Of a stretch of 12,833 bases of DNA, positions 6,270 to 12,833 are shown piece by piece. This DNA is from Candidatus Auribacterota bacterium (GTDB lineage: Bacteria; Auribacterota; JAFGBW01). Numbering within the stretch: the first letter of the stretch is position 1; each line of letters begins with the position of its first letter. Location of the stretch: NCBI GenBank assembly GCA_016932965.1, contig JAFGBW010000274.1:1-12833 (forward strand), read 5' to 3'. A program made the translations under genes and the position numbers. Below the pieces are notes generated by a model, which saw only the letters and a list, made by a program, of their open reading frames with translations, searched no databases and was not told where the DNA came from.

Positions 6270-8015
6270 ATGTGGCTTAAACATTTGCGCTTATGGATCG
6301 GATATCACTGGCTGAAATTGATCATCATCCTGATCGCGCTTATCAATCTGGCCCTGGTGGCTTATGGAATCATCTGTTTCCGGAACCTGGATTCCTTTTA
6401 CAAGGAATACATGTTTGCTTCGGTCCCCATACAAATCCCCATTGGGCTACTCCATGCTTTTATCTGGATTTTCGGATACTGGTACTTGATCAGGATGGGA
6501 AGCGGATCTACCAAGGATTCCAAAGCCATTCCCCCTGAAAAATTGAATGTTTCCTTCAACGGCGTCATTGGAATTGACGAAGCAAAAGAAGAATGCATGG
6601 AGGTGGTTCATCTCATCAAAGACCGGCAGCGGATAAAAAGGATTGGCGGAAAAATCGTAAGGGGGCTCTTAATGATCGGGCCTCCCGGCTGCGGCAAGAC
6701 ACTTCTTGCAAAAGCCATTGCCTGCGAATCGAAAATTCCTTTTCTGGCCATGGCTGGATCTGAATTCAATGAAATGTATGTGGGTGTAGGCGCTTCCCGT
6801 GTGAGAAAGCTTTTTTCCAATGCCAGACGCTATGCAAATATTTATGGCAGCTGCATTATTTTCATTGATGAACTGGACGCCATCGGACGCGGTCGTCAAT
6901 TCTCCATCGGGGCAGGCGGCGGAGAAACAAACGCCACCCAGAACCAGCTTCTGGTAGAAATGGACGGATTAAACGAAGGAACCGGTGCTAATGTCATTGT
7001 GATCGGAGCGACGAACGCTCCGCCAGACTCTTTGGATGAAGCCTTATTGAGACCAGGACGTTTTGACCGTAAAATCATGATTGACCGTCCATACGCAGAG
7101 GGCCGTTTTAAACTGTTTCAATATTACCTGGGCAAGGTAAAATATGATCCCAGCATCGACCTCATGAGACTCGCGAATTATACGATTGGAATGAGCCCGG
7201 CTGATATTGAAAACGTGATCAAGGAATCCGCTCTGATATGCACCAGGGATAGAAGGGAAATCATAGAGCAGAAAGACATCACTCATGCTCTGGAAAGGGT
7301 CACGCTCGGCCAGGAAAGAAAAAGAAAAATCCATCCATTCGAACTGAGAAGAACCGCTGTTCATGAATCCGGGCACGCGATCCTGTTGTATTATCTCCAT
7401 CCGATTGATGATGTCTTCAAAGTATCGGTTGTGACCCGCGGAGGCACACTGGGAGTCATGCATCATCAGCCGATCGTAGAAATGTCCGGAAAGGACCGGA
7501 TCATGCTTGAAGCCAACATCACCACAAGCCTGGGCGGATATGCGGCTGAAAAGCTGGTGTTCGAATGCACGGCCTGGGGTTGTTCTTCTGATTTCAGAAA
7601 TGTGATGCATCTGGCTAAAATGATGGTGTACCAGGTCGGCATGGGATACTCAGGAATGGTTGGGGATTATACGTATCTAGGGCAGGAATACCAGCGAAGC
7701 GGCCAAGACCCCCTTTCAGAAACTCTCAAACAGAAGTTAAATGACGATGTGGTCTATATTCTGCAGAAATGTCTTAAAGAAGCCATGGATATTCTTGAAA
7801 GAGAAAAAGTCCTTCTGGAAAAAATGTCTGAAATCCTGATAGAAAAGAAGACCCTGGAATATGACGAGGTCACTGATATCTGCCAGAAATATGGTGTAGG
7901 CAAAATCCGTAAGATCGAGGAAAAAGGACTGTTGCAGGAATTTAAAAAACTGCTTGAAAGCACTGCTCATTCTCCTATAGCCGCTGAGACACCCCAGCCG
8001 GGAAATGGAGGATAA
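6270..8015 (+). CDS. FtsH-family membrane AAA+ zinc metalloprotease (divergent paralogue)
   Basis: Membrane-anchored ATP-dependent protease, 581 aa, shorter than typical FtsH (about 610-650). Two N-terminal membrane helices (about 15-37 and 54-76) are separated by only about 16 residues, where classical FtsH has an extracytoplasmic domain of roughly 70. The AAA+ module is intact: Walker A GPPGCGKT (137-144), pore motif MYVG (Y170 in place of the usual Phe), Walker B IIFIDE (D200, E201), and second region of homology ATNAPPDSLDEALLRPGRFDR ending at R267 with R264 and R267 as Arg fingers. The protease domain has HESGH (H365, E366, H369), with D441 in the SSDFRN segment as probable third zinc ligand. 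All catalytic residues are therefore present. The housekeeping ftsH is probably elsewhere. The tight junction with a lipoprotein gene downstream suggests a dedicated envelope role, which is inference. Confidence 0.9.
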   Translation: MWLKHLRLWIGYHWLKLIIILIALINLALVAYGIICFRNLDSFYKEYMFASVPIQIPIGLLHAFIWIFGYWYLIRMGSGSTKDSKAIPPEKLNVSFNGVIGIDEAKEECMEVVHLIKDRQRIKRIGGKIVRGLLMIGPPGCGKTLLAKAIACESKIPFLAMAGSEFNEMYVGVGASRVRKLFSNARRYANIYGSCIIFIDELDAIGRGRQFSIGAGGGETNATQNQLLVEMDGLNEGTGANVIVIGATNAPPDSLDEALLRPGRFDRKIMIDRPYAEGRFKLFQYYLGKVKYDPSIDLMRLANYTIGMSPADIENVIKESALICTRDRREIIEQKDITHALERVTLGQERKRKIHPFELRRTAVHESGHAILLYYLHPIDDVFKVSVVTRGGTLGVMHHQPIVEMSGKDRIMLEANITTSLGGYAAEKLVFECTAWGCSSDFRNVMHLAKMMVYQVGMGYSGMVGDYTYLGQEYQRSGQDPLSETLKQKLNDDVVYILQKCLKEAMDILEREKVLLEKMSEILIEKKTLEYDEVTDICQKYGVGKIRKIEEKGLLQEFKKLLESTAHSPIAAETPQPGNGG

Positions 8016-8025
8016 ACCCGGTTAC

Positions 8026-9294
8026 ATGATTTTTCATTCTATGCGTAAAAAATTAACTCCAGACATCCCTCTTTTTCCACTTGCAGGGATCCTCTGTCTT
8101 TTCCTTCTTGGACTTTTTTCCAGCGGGTGTTCGTGTTCCAGGAAATATTCCTATCCTGATAAAAATCTGGAAAAAAACCTGCACGACCTCCTGATGAAAG
8201 AATCCGGTATTGACACACTTGTAAAAAGAAACGGCGACACTCTCGGTATCTGCTTCACGGTCCCAAAATTATACGGCTCAGGAAGAAAAACCATGCCGAT
8301 TGTGGTGGATCAATTCCAGGATGTGATGCTTTGTGTCCGCAGGGTATTGATGAGCACGGATTCCTCGGTTCAATTTTTCCAGATTACGGTCCGGGGCAAT
8401 GATTCAGGCCTGGAAATCAGCATGACACGTTATGTCAAGGATCTGAAAATATTTTTTCTATCCTGTATTTCTCTGGATGACTATTCCAAAAGGATGGTCA
8501 ACAACACTTATATCAATCTAGCTTCACAGGGAAAGGAAAGAATCCAGCGCTTCTTTGAAGATTGGGGAACAAAAAAACCGGAAGCTCTTGCTGCGGCGCA
8601 TTTTACACAAGGAATTTTCAAAAACCAGGACATTTCCTCCGGATTCATCGCCTCTTTATGGGAAACCACCATGAAACTGAATGTAAAACATGAAATCCTG
8701 GATTTAAGAATGAGAGCCGCGGATGATAAAACTTACCTTTTTTTCTGCCGGGTCCGTGAAACCTTTGATAAAAAACAAGGCTTCCAGAATTTCACTTTCC
8801 GTAATTATTCCGGCATGACCCAGGATTTCCTTATCGAAATCTCCTCAGTGGATTATTTCCGTACCCTCATCACAAAACTATACATAAAAGGAGAAGAGAA
8901 CACTCAATGGGAATATCAGAAAATCGAACAGACTTACGGTGACCCGGAACAATGGAGGGAGTCGGATTTTTTCGTGATCAACATGAATTTCAAACGTTTT
9001 CTGGCTGAACAGATCGCAGAGAGAATCCAGATCATTTTAGGAAACAGGGAAAAGGAAGAAAAAACCAAGACCTCCTTTCTTCCTCGTCTTTCAGAAATCC
9101 GGGGATCTTTTGAAGACGGCACGATCAAACTGCTTTTCATTTACAGCGACTTCAAAAAGGACGTGGACACGGAAGACAAAAATGTGGCGATGGAAACAAC
9201 AAAAAATGTGTTTGAATTGTATCGGTACAGGGAATGCAAATCCGTGATGATCGGAACCCTGACCGGGAGTTTGTCCACTTATCCCATCGGGTGA
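8026..9294 (+). CDS. Putative lipoprotein of unknown function
   Basis: I do not recognise this protein (422 aa from ATG 8026). It has a basic N-region (RKK), a hydrophobic stretch of about 20 residues and then FSSGCSC, with Cys35 as likely lipidation site. The lipobox is imperfect because Ser stands where Leu is usual. The mature part is rich in Lys, Phe and Asp/Glu and looks like mixed alpha/beta. The N-terminal third and the C-terminal 110 residues seem to share a pattern (helix, strand, helix, strand ending in ITVRG or TLTG), a possible internal duplication that I cannot confirm. Three in-frame ATGs exist. 8005 overlaps the protease gene by 11 bases, 8026 lies 14 bases after GGAGGA (8007-8012), and 8041 is the shortest. 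It is 15 bases ahead of the glycosyltransferase, and the three genes look co-transcribed. It may be a partner or substrate of the protease. Confidence 0.7.
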   Translation: MIFHSMRKKLTPDIPLFPLAGILCLFLLGLFSSGCSCSRKYSYPDKNLEKNLHDLLMKESGIDTLVKRNGDTLGICFTVPKLYGSGRKTMPIVVDQFQDVMLCVRRVLMSTDSSVQFFQITVRGNDSGLEISMTRYVKDLKIFFLSCISLDDYSKRMVNNTYINLASQGKERIQRFFEDWGTKKPEALAAAHFTQGIFKNQDISSGFIASLWETTMKLNVKHEILDLRMRAADDKTYLFFCRVRETFDKKQGFQNFTFRNYSGMTQDFLIEISSVDYFRTLITKLYIKGEENTQWEYQKIEQTYGDPEQWRESDFFVINMNFKRFLAEQIAERIQIILGNREKEEKTKTSFLPRLSEIRGSFEDGTIKLLFIYSDFKKDVDTEDKNVAMETTKNVFELYRYRECKSVMIGTLTGSLSTYPIG

Positions 9295-9309
9295 AAGGAA
9301 TCCGCATAG

Positions 9310-10056
9310 ATGAAACTCAGCCTGGTTATCCCCGTATACAATGAGGCAAAAACACTCCAAACTGTTTATCAGAGAATCACCGATGTCCCCTTTTCCCTGG
9401 AATATGAGATGGTTTTTGTGGATGACGGGTCCTCGGATGCGTCACCTGAAATCTTAAGAAAACTGGCTGAAAAGGATCCCCGGATCAGATTAATCCTGAA
9501 AGAAAAAAACGGGGGTAAAGGCTCCGCGCTTGTCAAGGGTTTTGAAGAGGCCAGAGGCGACATCATTGTGGTTCAGGACGCGGATATGGAATACGACCCG
9601 GCAGAAATTCCCTCGCTCATCCATCCCATTGTCAAAAACAAGGCCGATATCGTCTATGGTTCACGATATTCCTCTATGTCAACCCAGGTGGTCAAATTCT
9701 ATCATTATCTTGGCAACCGCGTGCTGACACTTTTTTCAAACATGATGTCCGATATCAGACTCACTGACATGGAAACCTGTTACAAATGTTTCCGGTCGGA
9801 AATCATCAAGAACATCCGTATCACCAGCATGAGGTTCGGATTTGAACCTGAAGTGACTGCCAAAATTGCCAAGCTGAACTGCCGGATTCATGAGCTGCCC
9901 ATTTCCTATGTCCAGCGTTCGTATGCGGAAGGGAAAAAAATCGGTTTCAAGGACGGACTGGAGGCCCTCTGGTGTATTTTTAAATTCAATCTCCTGACCA
10001 GCGCCGAGTCCAGTTTCAAAGAAACCATGCCGGAAAAATATTACAAGAAGAAATAA
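9310..10056 (+). CDS. Family 2 glycosyltransferase (polyprenyl-phosphate hexosyltransferase type)
   Basis: GT-A fold glycosyltransferase, 248 aa, with no membrane anchor visible, resembling DPM1-type enzymes that move a sugar from a nucleotide donor to a polyprenyl phosphate. Motifs in order: LVIPVYNEAKTL (5-16), VDDGSSD (37-43), NGGKGSAL (67-74), the metal-binding DAD in VQDADMEYDP (90-92), TDMETCYKCFR, RFGFEPEVTAKIAK, and a C-terminal YAEGKKIGFKDG. The last four are typical of bacterial DPM1-like proteins. AAAGGA lies 10 bases before the ATG. Donor and acceptor cannot be read from sequence. It is the last gene of the plus-strand cluster, and its possible link to a NusG paralogue fits surface-glycan operons, although no other glycan gene is present here. 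Confidence 0.9.
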   Translation: MKLSLVIPVYNEAKTLQTVYQRITDVPFSLEYEMVFVDDGSSDASPEILRKLAEKDPRIRLILKEKNGGKGSALVKGFEEARGDIIVVQDADMEYDPAEIPSLIHPIVKNKADIVYGSRYSSMSTQVVKFYHYLGNRVLTLFSNMMSDIRLTDMETCYKCFRSEIIKNIRITSMRFGFEPEVTAKIAKLNCRIHELPISYVQRSYAEGKKIGFKDGLEALWCIFKFNLLTSAESSFKETMPEKYYKKK

Positions 10057-10098
10057 AAAAAGGGAATAAACTTGCGGAGGAATCTTTTTTTATTTCTA

Positions 10099-10130
10099 AA
10101 CCACGAAATCCACTAAAAACACGAAAATTA
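10099..10130. repeat. Short degenerate tandem repeat (CACGAAA-type)
   Basis: Three imperfect copies of a 9-10 base unit lie in the 160-base gap between the convergent glycosyltransferase and prepilin peptidase genes: CCACGAAAT, CCACTAAAAA and CACGAAAAT. The rest of the gap is AT-rich. No convincing terminator hairpin was found on either strand. Confidence 0.4.
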
Positions 10131-10216
10131 TCCTCAGCTTCGCTTCGAAAAATATTGCCAGATATTCCATTGAAACCGAAATAATTTAGAGGTGTTTCTC
10201 TCACAGAAAAACCAGA

Positions 10217-11032
10217 TTACATCATAAACCGCAATCCGTACCAGTGCAGGATATCATTGCCAAATAAAAAAGAAGTGAAAGCCCCCAGGGACAGAAAAGG
10301 ACCAAACGGTATTTCACTGCGGAGCTTTTGAAAGGAAAAAACAATGGCAGCGATCCCGAAAACAGAACCCCACATGGCTCCCAGAAAAATGGAAAGCAGT
10401 CCCAGCTTCCATCCTAAAAATGCGCCAAAAGCCCCTGCAAGCTTGATATCTCCAAAGCCCATGGCTTCCCGTTTATAGGCGGCTGATCCGAGAACGCGGA
10501 TCCCGTTTAAAACAAAAAAACAAATTCCGCATGAGACCAGTGAATGAATGAACCCTTCTTCAGCCGTATGGAATCCCAATAAAGACGGATATAAAGTGGC
10601 TGCCGCCACGCCTAACACCATTCCCCCGATAGAAAAACGATCCGGGATGATGAAATACCGGATATCAATGACTGAAAGGATAAGAAGACTTCCGAAAAAA
10701 ACAAAATAGATACCGGAGCGGATGATCCAGTCGCTGAAAGAGAGATGCCGCAAATGCCAGAAAATCAGGACCGCTATAATTCCTGTCAGGATCTCAATAA
10801 CGGGATAAACAGGGGAAATCATGATGCGGCATTTTGCACACCTGCCTTTTAAAAACAGATAACTGAACAGGGGAATATTATGATACCACGGAATTAAATT
10901 CTTGCAGTTGGGACAATGCGAGGCGGGAAAAACCAAAGAAAGCCCTTTGGGAATCCGAAAAATGCATACATTGAAAAAGGAGCCAAAGGCCAGGCCGTAA
11001 ATAAAAATAATGGGATAATATAAGAAATCCAT
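10217..11032 (-). CDS. pilD: Prepilin peptidase / N-methyltransferase (PilD/GspO, A24 family)
   Basis: Inner-membrane aspartyl protease that cleaves and N-methylates type IV pilin or type II secretion pseudopilin precursors. It is 271 aa from ATG 11032. A GTG at 11050 would add six residues, and neither has a good ribosome site. The first helix runs into GSFFNVCIFRIP (17-28). The methyltransferase-domain zinc tetracysteine is present as C40-x2-C43 and C65-x2-C68. The catalytic aspartates are D123 (SVIDIRYFIIPD) and D195 in GFGDIKLAG, followed by a late PFGPFLSLGA motif. It is therefore the full bifunctional form. No pilin or secretion gene is in the window, so which system it serves is unknown. 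A TATAAT-like -10 lies on its strand at 11111-11116 but lacks a good -35. Confidence 0.94.
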   Translation of the reverse strand: MDFLYYPIIFIYGLAFGSFFNVCIFRIPKGLSLVFPASHCPNCKNLIPWYHNIPLFSYLFLKGRCAKCRIMISPVYPVIEILTGIIAVLIFWHLRHLSFSDWIIRSGIYFVFFGSLLILSVIDIRYFIIPDRFSIGGMVLGVAAATLYPSLLGFHTAEEGFIHSLVSCGICFFVLNGIRVLGSAAYKREAMGFGDIKLAGAFGAFLGWKLGLLSIFLGAMWGSVFGIAAIVFSFQKLRSEIPFGPFLSLGAFTSFLFGNDILHWYGLRFMM

Positions 11033-11102
11033 CTTTAAATTCAATAACACAGGTTGCGGGTAATATTATTCTCTATTCTGTATTCTTTCATAATTAATTA
11101 AC

Positions 11103-11210
11103 AATTGAGAATTATAAATTAAGAATTTAAGTGAAGGAATAAAAAATCATTGACCCAAAAAAACAACATGGTGAAAGCTCATTATGCTGTATAATAAAAA
11201 ATTCTCAATT
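11103..11210. repeat. Inverted repeat pair bounding the aroE-pilD gap
   Basis: AATTGAGAATT at 11103-11113 and its exact reverse complement at 11200-11210 frame about 86 very AT-rich bases, and the right arm overlaps the aroE stop codon. A near copy (AATTAAGAATT) follows the left arm 14 bases on. It could be a small MITE-like or dispersed palindromic element, or chance in AT-rich DNA. No target-site duplication was identified. Confidence 0.35.
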
Positions 11211-12069
11211 ATTCCCTCAAACTCTCAAAACCAGCGGCTTCCCTCATGATTTCAATATCCGGTTTGATGCCGGTCCATTTTTCAAAGGCATAGGCCCCCT
11301 GCCTGACCAGCATCCCTTTTCCATTGCCTGTTCTGCACCCTCGTTCTTTGGCTCTTTTTAATAAATCCGTTTGGCAAGGGGAATAGATGATATCGTATAC
11401 AAAGGCAGAAGGAGATACATGCTGAAAATCAAAACGATACTTTTGAAAATTAAATTGGTCTCCGGGTTTTAATCCTATGCTGGTAGCATTAATAATCAAA
11501 TTCGCTTCTTCTAATGATAAATCCAATTCTTTCTGAGAACCTTGATTCAATCCAGCTTTTACCGCCAAGGATTTATTACAAAAATTGACCATATTTTCTG
11601 CATTTTCACGTGTTCTAAAAACGCATCTGACAAACTTTGCTCCTTCTAACGCCTTGAGACAAGCACGGGCGGCACCACTTGTGCCGAATAAAACAACATT
11701 CATTCCTTCCACATGAATATTGTAATCCTTCTTCCAGCTTTCTCTAAGCCCTCTCCAATCTGTGTTGATACCGCACCATTTCCCATTCTGATAATAAACT
11801 GTATTCACCGCTCCAATGGCTGCAGCCGTTTCATCCACAAAATCTAAATATGCTAAGATCTTTTCTTTATATGGCAGCGTGACATTGAATCCCTCGAAAC
11901 GGGAACGTAATTGTGGTGCAGTTGTCATCCAATGATCAGGATCGATTTCAAAAGCATCGTATTGGGCTTTCAGGCCATAATGCTGAAAAAGGGCATGATG
12001 CATGCGGGGAGAAAGGGTATGGCTCAAAGGATACCCGATAATGCCGAATTTGCGGATTGTTTCATCCAT
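11209..12069 (-). CDS. aroE: Shikimate dehydrogenase (NADP+) AroE
   Basis: Reduces 3-dehydroshikimate to shikimate in the aromatic amino-acid pathway (286 aa, slightly longer than the usual 270-280). The N-terminal substrate domain has GYPLSHTLSP (12-21, with Thr18 where Ser is usual and Ser20 kept), FNVTLPYKEKI with catalytic Lys68, GAVNT (86-90) and GINTDWRG with catalytic Asp104. The nucleotide-binding loop is GTSGAARA (129-136), a variant of the usual GAGGAARA. Downstream are NATSIGL, YDIIYSP and the C-terminal GMLVRQGAYAFEKWTG, all family marks. ATG 12069 has no clear Shine-Dalgarno, and a 19-bp perfect stem lies only 15 bases upstream of it. It lies behind leuA in the same direction and is probably co-transcribed unless the hairpins stop transcription. 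Confidence 0.95.
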   Translation of the reverse strand: MDETIRKFGIIGYPLSHTLSPRMHHALFQHYGLKAQYDAFEIDPDHWMTTAPQLRSRFEGFNVTLPYKEKILAYLDFVDETAAAIGAVNTVYYQNGKWCGINTDWRGLRESWKKDYNIHVEGMNVVLFGTSGAARACLKALEGAKFVRCVFRTRENAENMVNFCNKSLAVKAGLNQGSQKELDLSLEEANLIINATSIGLKPGDQFNFQKYRFDFQHVSPSAFVYDIIYSPCQTDLLKRAKERGCRTGNGKGMLVRQGAYAFEKWTGIKPDIEIMREAAGFESLRE

Positions 12070-12084
12070 TTCAGTTAAAAGGTG

Positions 12085-12125
12085 TTCCGCCTATATTTTT
12101 CTGTTTCAGAAAAATATAGGCGGAA
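12085..12125. repeat. Perfect 19-bp inverted repeat with 3-base loop, 15 bases before aroE
   Basis: Arms 12085-12103 and 12107-12125 are exact reverse complements around TTT. Each arm is a GC-richer foot (TTCCGCC) plus an AT-rich top. There is no long T run on either side, so it is not a textbook terminator. Transcribed with aroE it would form a very stable hairpin just ahead of the start codon and would bury the only SD-like sequence (GGCGGAA) in its stem. Confidence 0.85.
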
Positions 12126-12149
12126 ATATGATTTCTTTTGAAAGGAAGG

Positions 12150-12193
12150 GCGAAGGAAAACTTTTCTTTTGTAAAAGAAAAGTTTTCCTTCGC
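12150..12193. repeat. Perfect 21-bp inverted repeat just after leuA
   Basis: Arms 12150-12170 and 12173-12193 are exact reverse complements with only two bases between them. It starts 6 bases after the leuA stop on the leuA strand, where a terminator would be expected, but the flank there (toward 12149) is not T-rich. The base of the stem is GCGAAGG and the top is purine/pyrimidine-rich. Between this palindrome and the previous one lies a third, weaker stem (7 bp with one G-T pair, 12132-12147). Confidence 0.85.
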
Positions 12194-12199
12194 ATAACC

Positions 12200-12833
12200 T
12201 TATAACCCTGTTGCGGTTTTTTTATTTTTTTTACGATTCAAATATTTATTGAGGGCCACCACGTATGCTTTGGCGCTTGCCTCCAAAATATCGGTAGAAG
12301 AACTTCTTCCAGTGACATGAAACCGGCCCGGGCCTTCTGCTTTCACATACACCTCCCCCATGGCATCCTTACCTCCGGTCAGGGCTTTAAGGCTGTAATC
12401 CAAAAGGGTGAGTTTAACGCCGGAGAGCCGTTCAATCGCCTTATACAGGGCATCCACAGGCCCATCACCGGTTGCGGCTTCCTGAAAAATTTTACCTTGA
12501 CTTTCCATTTTTACCGTGGCAGTCGGGATGCCTGGCGGAGTGGAGCTGGTTACATTCAAATAAAGAAGCTTAAACATTTCTTCCGTCTTGGAAATATTTT
12601 GATCAACAAGGGCTTCCAGATCCTCATCATAGATGACCTTTTTCCTGTCTGCCAGAATCTTAAAAGCATCAAATATTCGGATCAACTCGGCATCATGAAC
12701 ATGATATCCGAGTTTTTTAAGCCTCATTTTTAATGCGTGTTTACCGGAATGCTTTCCAAGAACCATCATGCTTTCACTGAGACCAACAGACGACGGATTG
12801 ATGATTTCATAGGTGCAGCGGTGCTTTAAGACC
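12200..12833 (-). CDS. leuA: 2-isopropylmalate synthase LeuA (C-terminal part)
   Basis: First committed enzyme of leucine synthesis, which condenses acetyl-CoA with 2-oxoisovalerate. Only the last about 210 residues are here. The frame is open to the window edge (first residues VLKHRCTYEIINPSSVGLSE), so the ATG at 12769 is internal. LGKHSGKHA marks the end of the catalytic part. A helical linker follows, then the LeuA_dimer regulatory domain with TGDGPVDALYKAIERL, LLDYSLKAL, GKDAMGEVYV and the leucine-binding-region motif STDILEASAKAYVVALN. STDI and ALN point to isopropylmalate synthase and away from citramalate or homocitrate synthase. The regulatory domain makes leucine feedback inhibition likely. 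The C-terminal tail is lysine-rich. Confidence 0.92.
   Translation of the reverse strand, partial: VLKHRCTYEIINPSSVGLSESMMVLGKHSGKHALKMRLKKLGYHVHDAELIRIFDAFKILADRKKVIYDEDLEALVDQNISKTEEMFKLLYLNVTSSTPPGIPTATVKMESQGKIFQEAATGDGPVDALYKAIERLSGVKLTLLDYSLKALTGGKDAMGEVYVKAEGPGRFHVTGRSSSTDILEASAKAYVVALNKYLNRKKNKKTATGL

Noticed and set aside
7044-7610. 188-codon minus-strand open frame inside the FtsH-like gene
   Set aside because: It is antisense to the protease-domain codons that carry HESGH and the third zinc ligand, and its translation shows no recognisable motif.
12002-12205. 67-codon plus-strand ORF across the aroE start and both hairpins
   Set aside because: Much of it is encoded by the palindromes and the antisense of aroE. 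There is no ribosome site and no plausible protein.

Overview
The window reads as bacterial chromosome of moderate GC content from a Gram-negative-type organism: it has a probable lipoprotein, a prepilin peptidase and full amino-acid biosynthesis genes, and its genes are tightly packed with 4- to 9-base overlaps. Nothing fixes the phylum. An uncultivated deltaproteobacterium-like or Omnitrophota/PVC-like lineage is a guess only. No tRNA, rRNA, CRISPR array, transposase or phage gene was seen.

Layout. (1) 1-3765, plus strand: a phosphate uptake and control operon, pstC (5' end cut off) - pstA - pstB1 - pstB2 - phoU. The first four genes overlap by 4 to 8 bases, and phoU follows 22 bases later with a strong Shine-Dalgarno. 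PstS is not in the window. (2) 3757-4854, minus strand: an AI-2E/PerM-family membrane protein, overlapping phoU tail to tail. (3) 4855-5230: non-coding, holding a promoter candidate. (4) 5231-10056, plus strand: queD, a NusG paralogue coupled to it, then, behind a second promoter candidate, a divergent FtsH-type membrane protease, a lipoprotein of unknown function and a GT2 glycosyltransferase. (5) 10217-12833, minus strand: leuA (C-terminal part), aroE and a prepilin peptidase, with two long perfect hairpins between leuA and aroE.

The most striking observation is the PstB pair. Each ATPase is damaged in a different set of ABC motifs, and the sets are complementary. PstB1 keeps LSGGQ but has Ala at the Q-loop Gln position and Asn at the H-loop His position. 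PstB2 keeps the Q-loop Gln and H-loop His but has LSLEQ instead of LSGGQ. In a head-to-tail heterodimer this gives one fully canonical ATP site (PstB2 core plus PstB1 signature) and one site degenerate on both faces. That is the logic of asymmetric heterodimeric ABC exporters, here in a phosphate importer.

Other points of interest are the FtsH paralogue with almost no extracytoplasmic domain, flanked by a specialised NusG and an unrecognised lipoprotein, and the twin palindromes between leuA and aroE.
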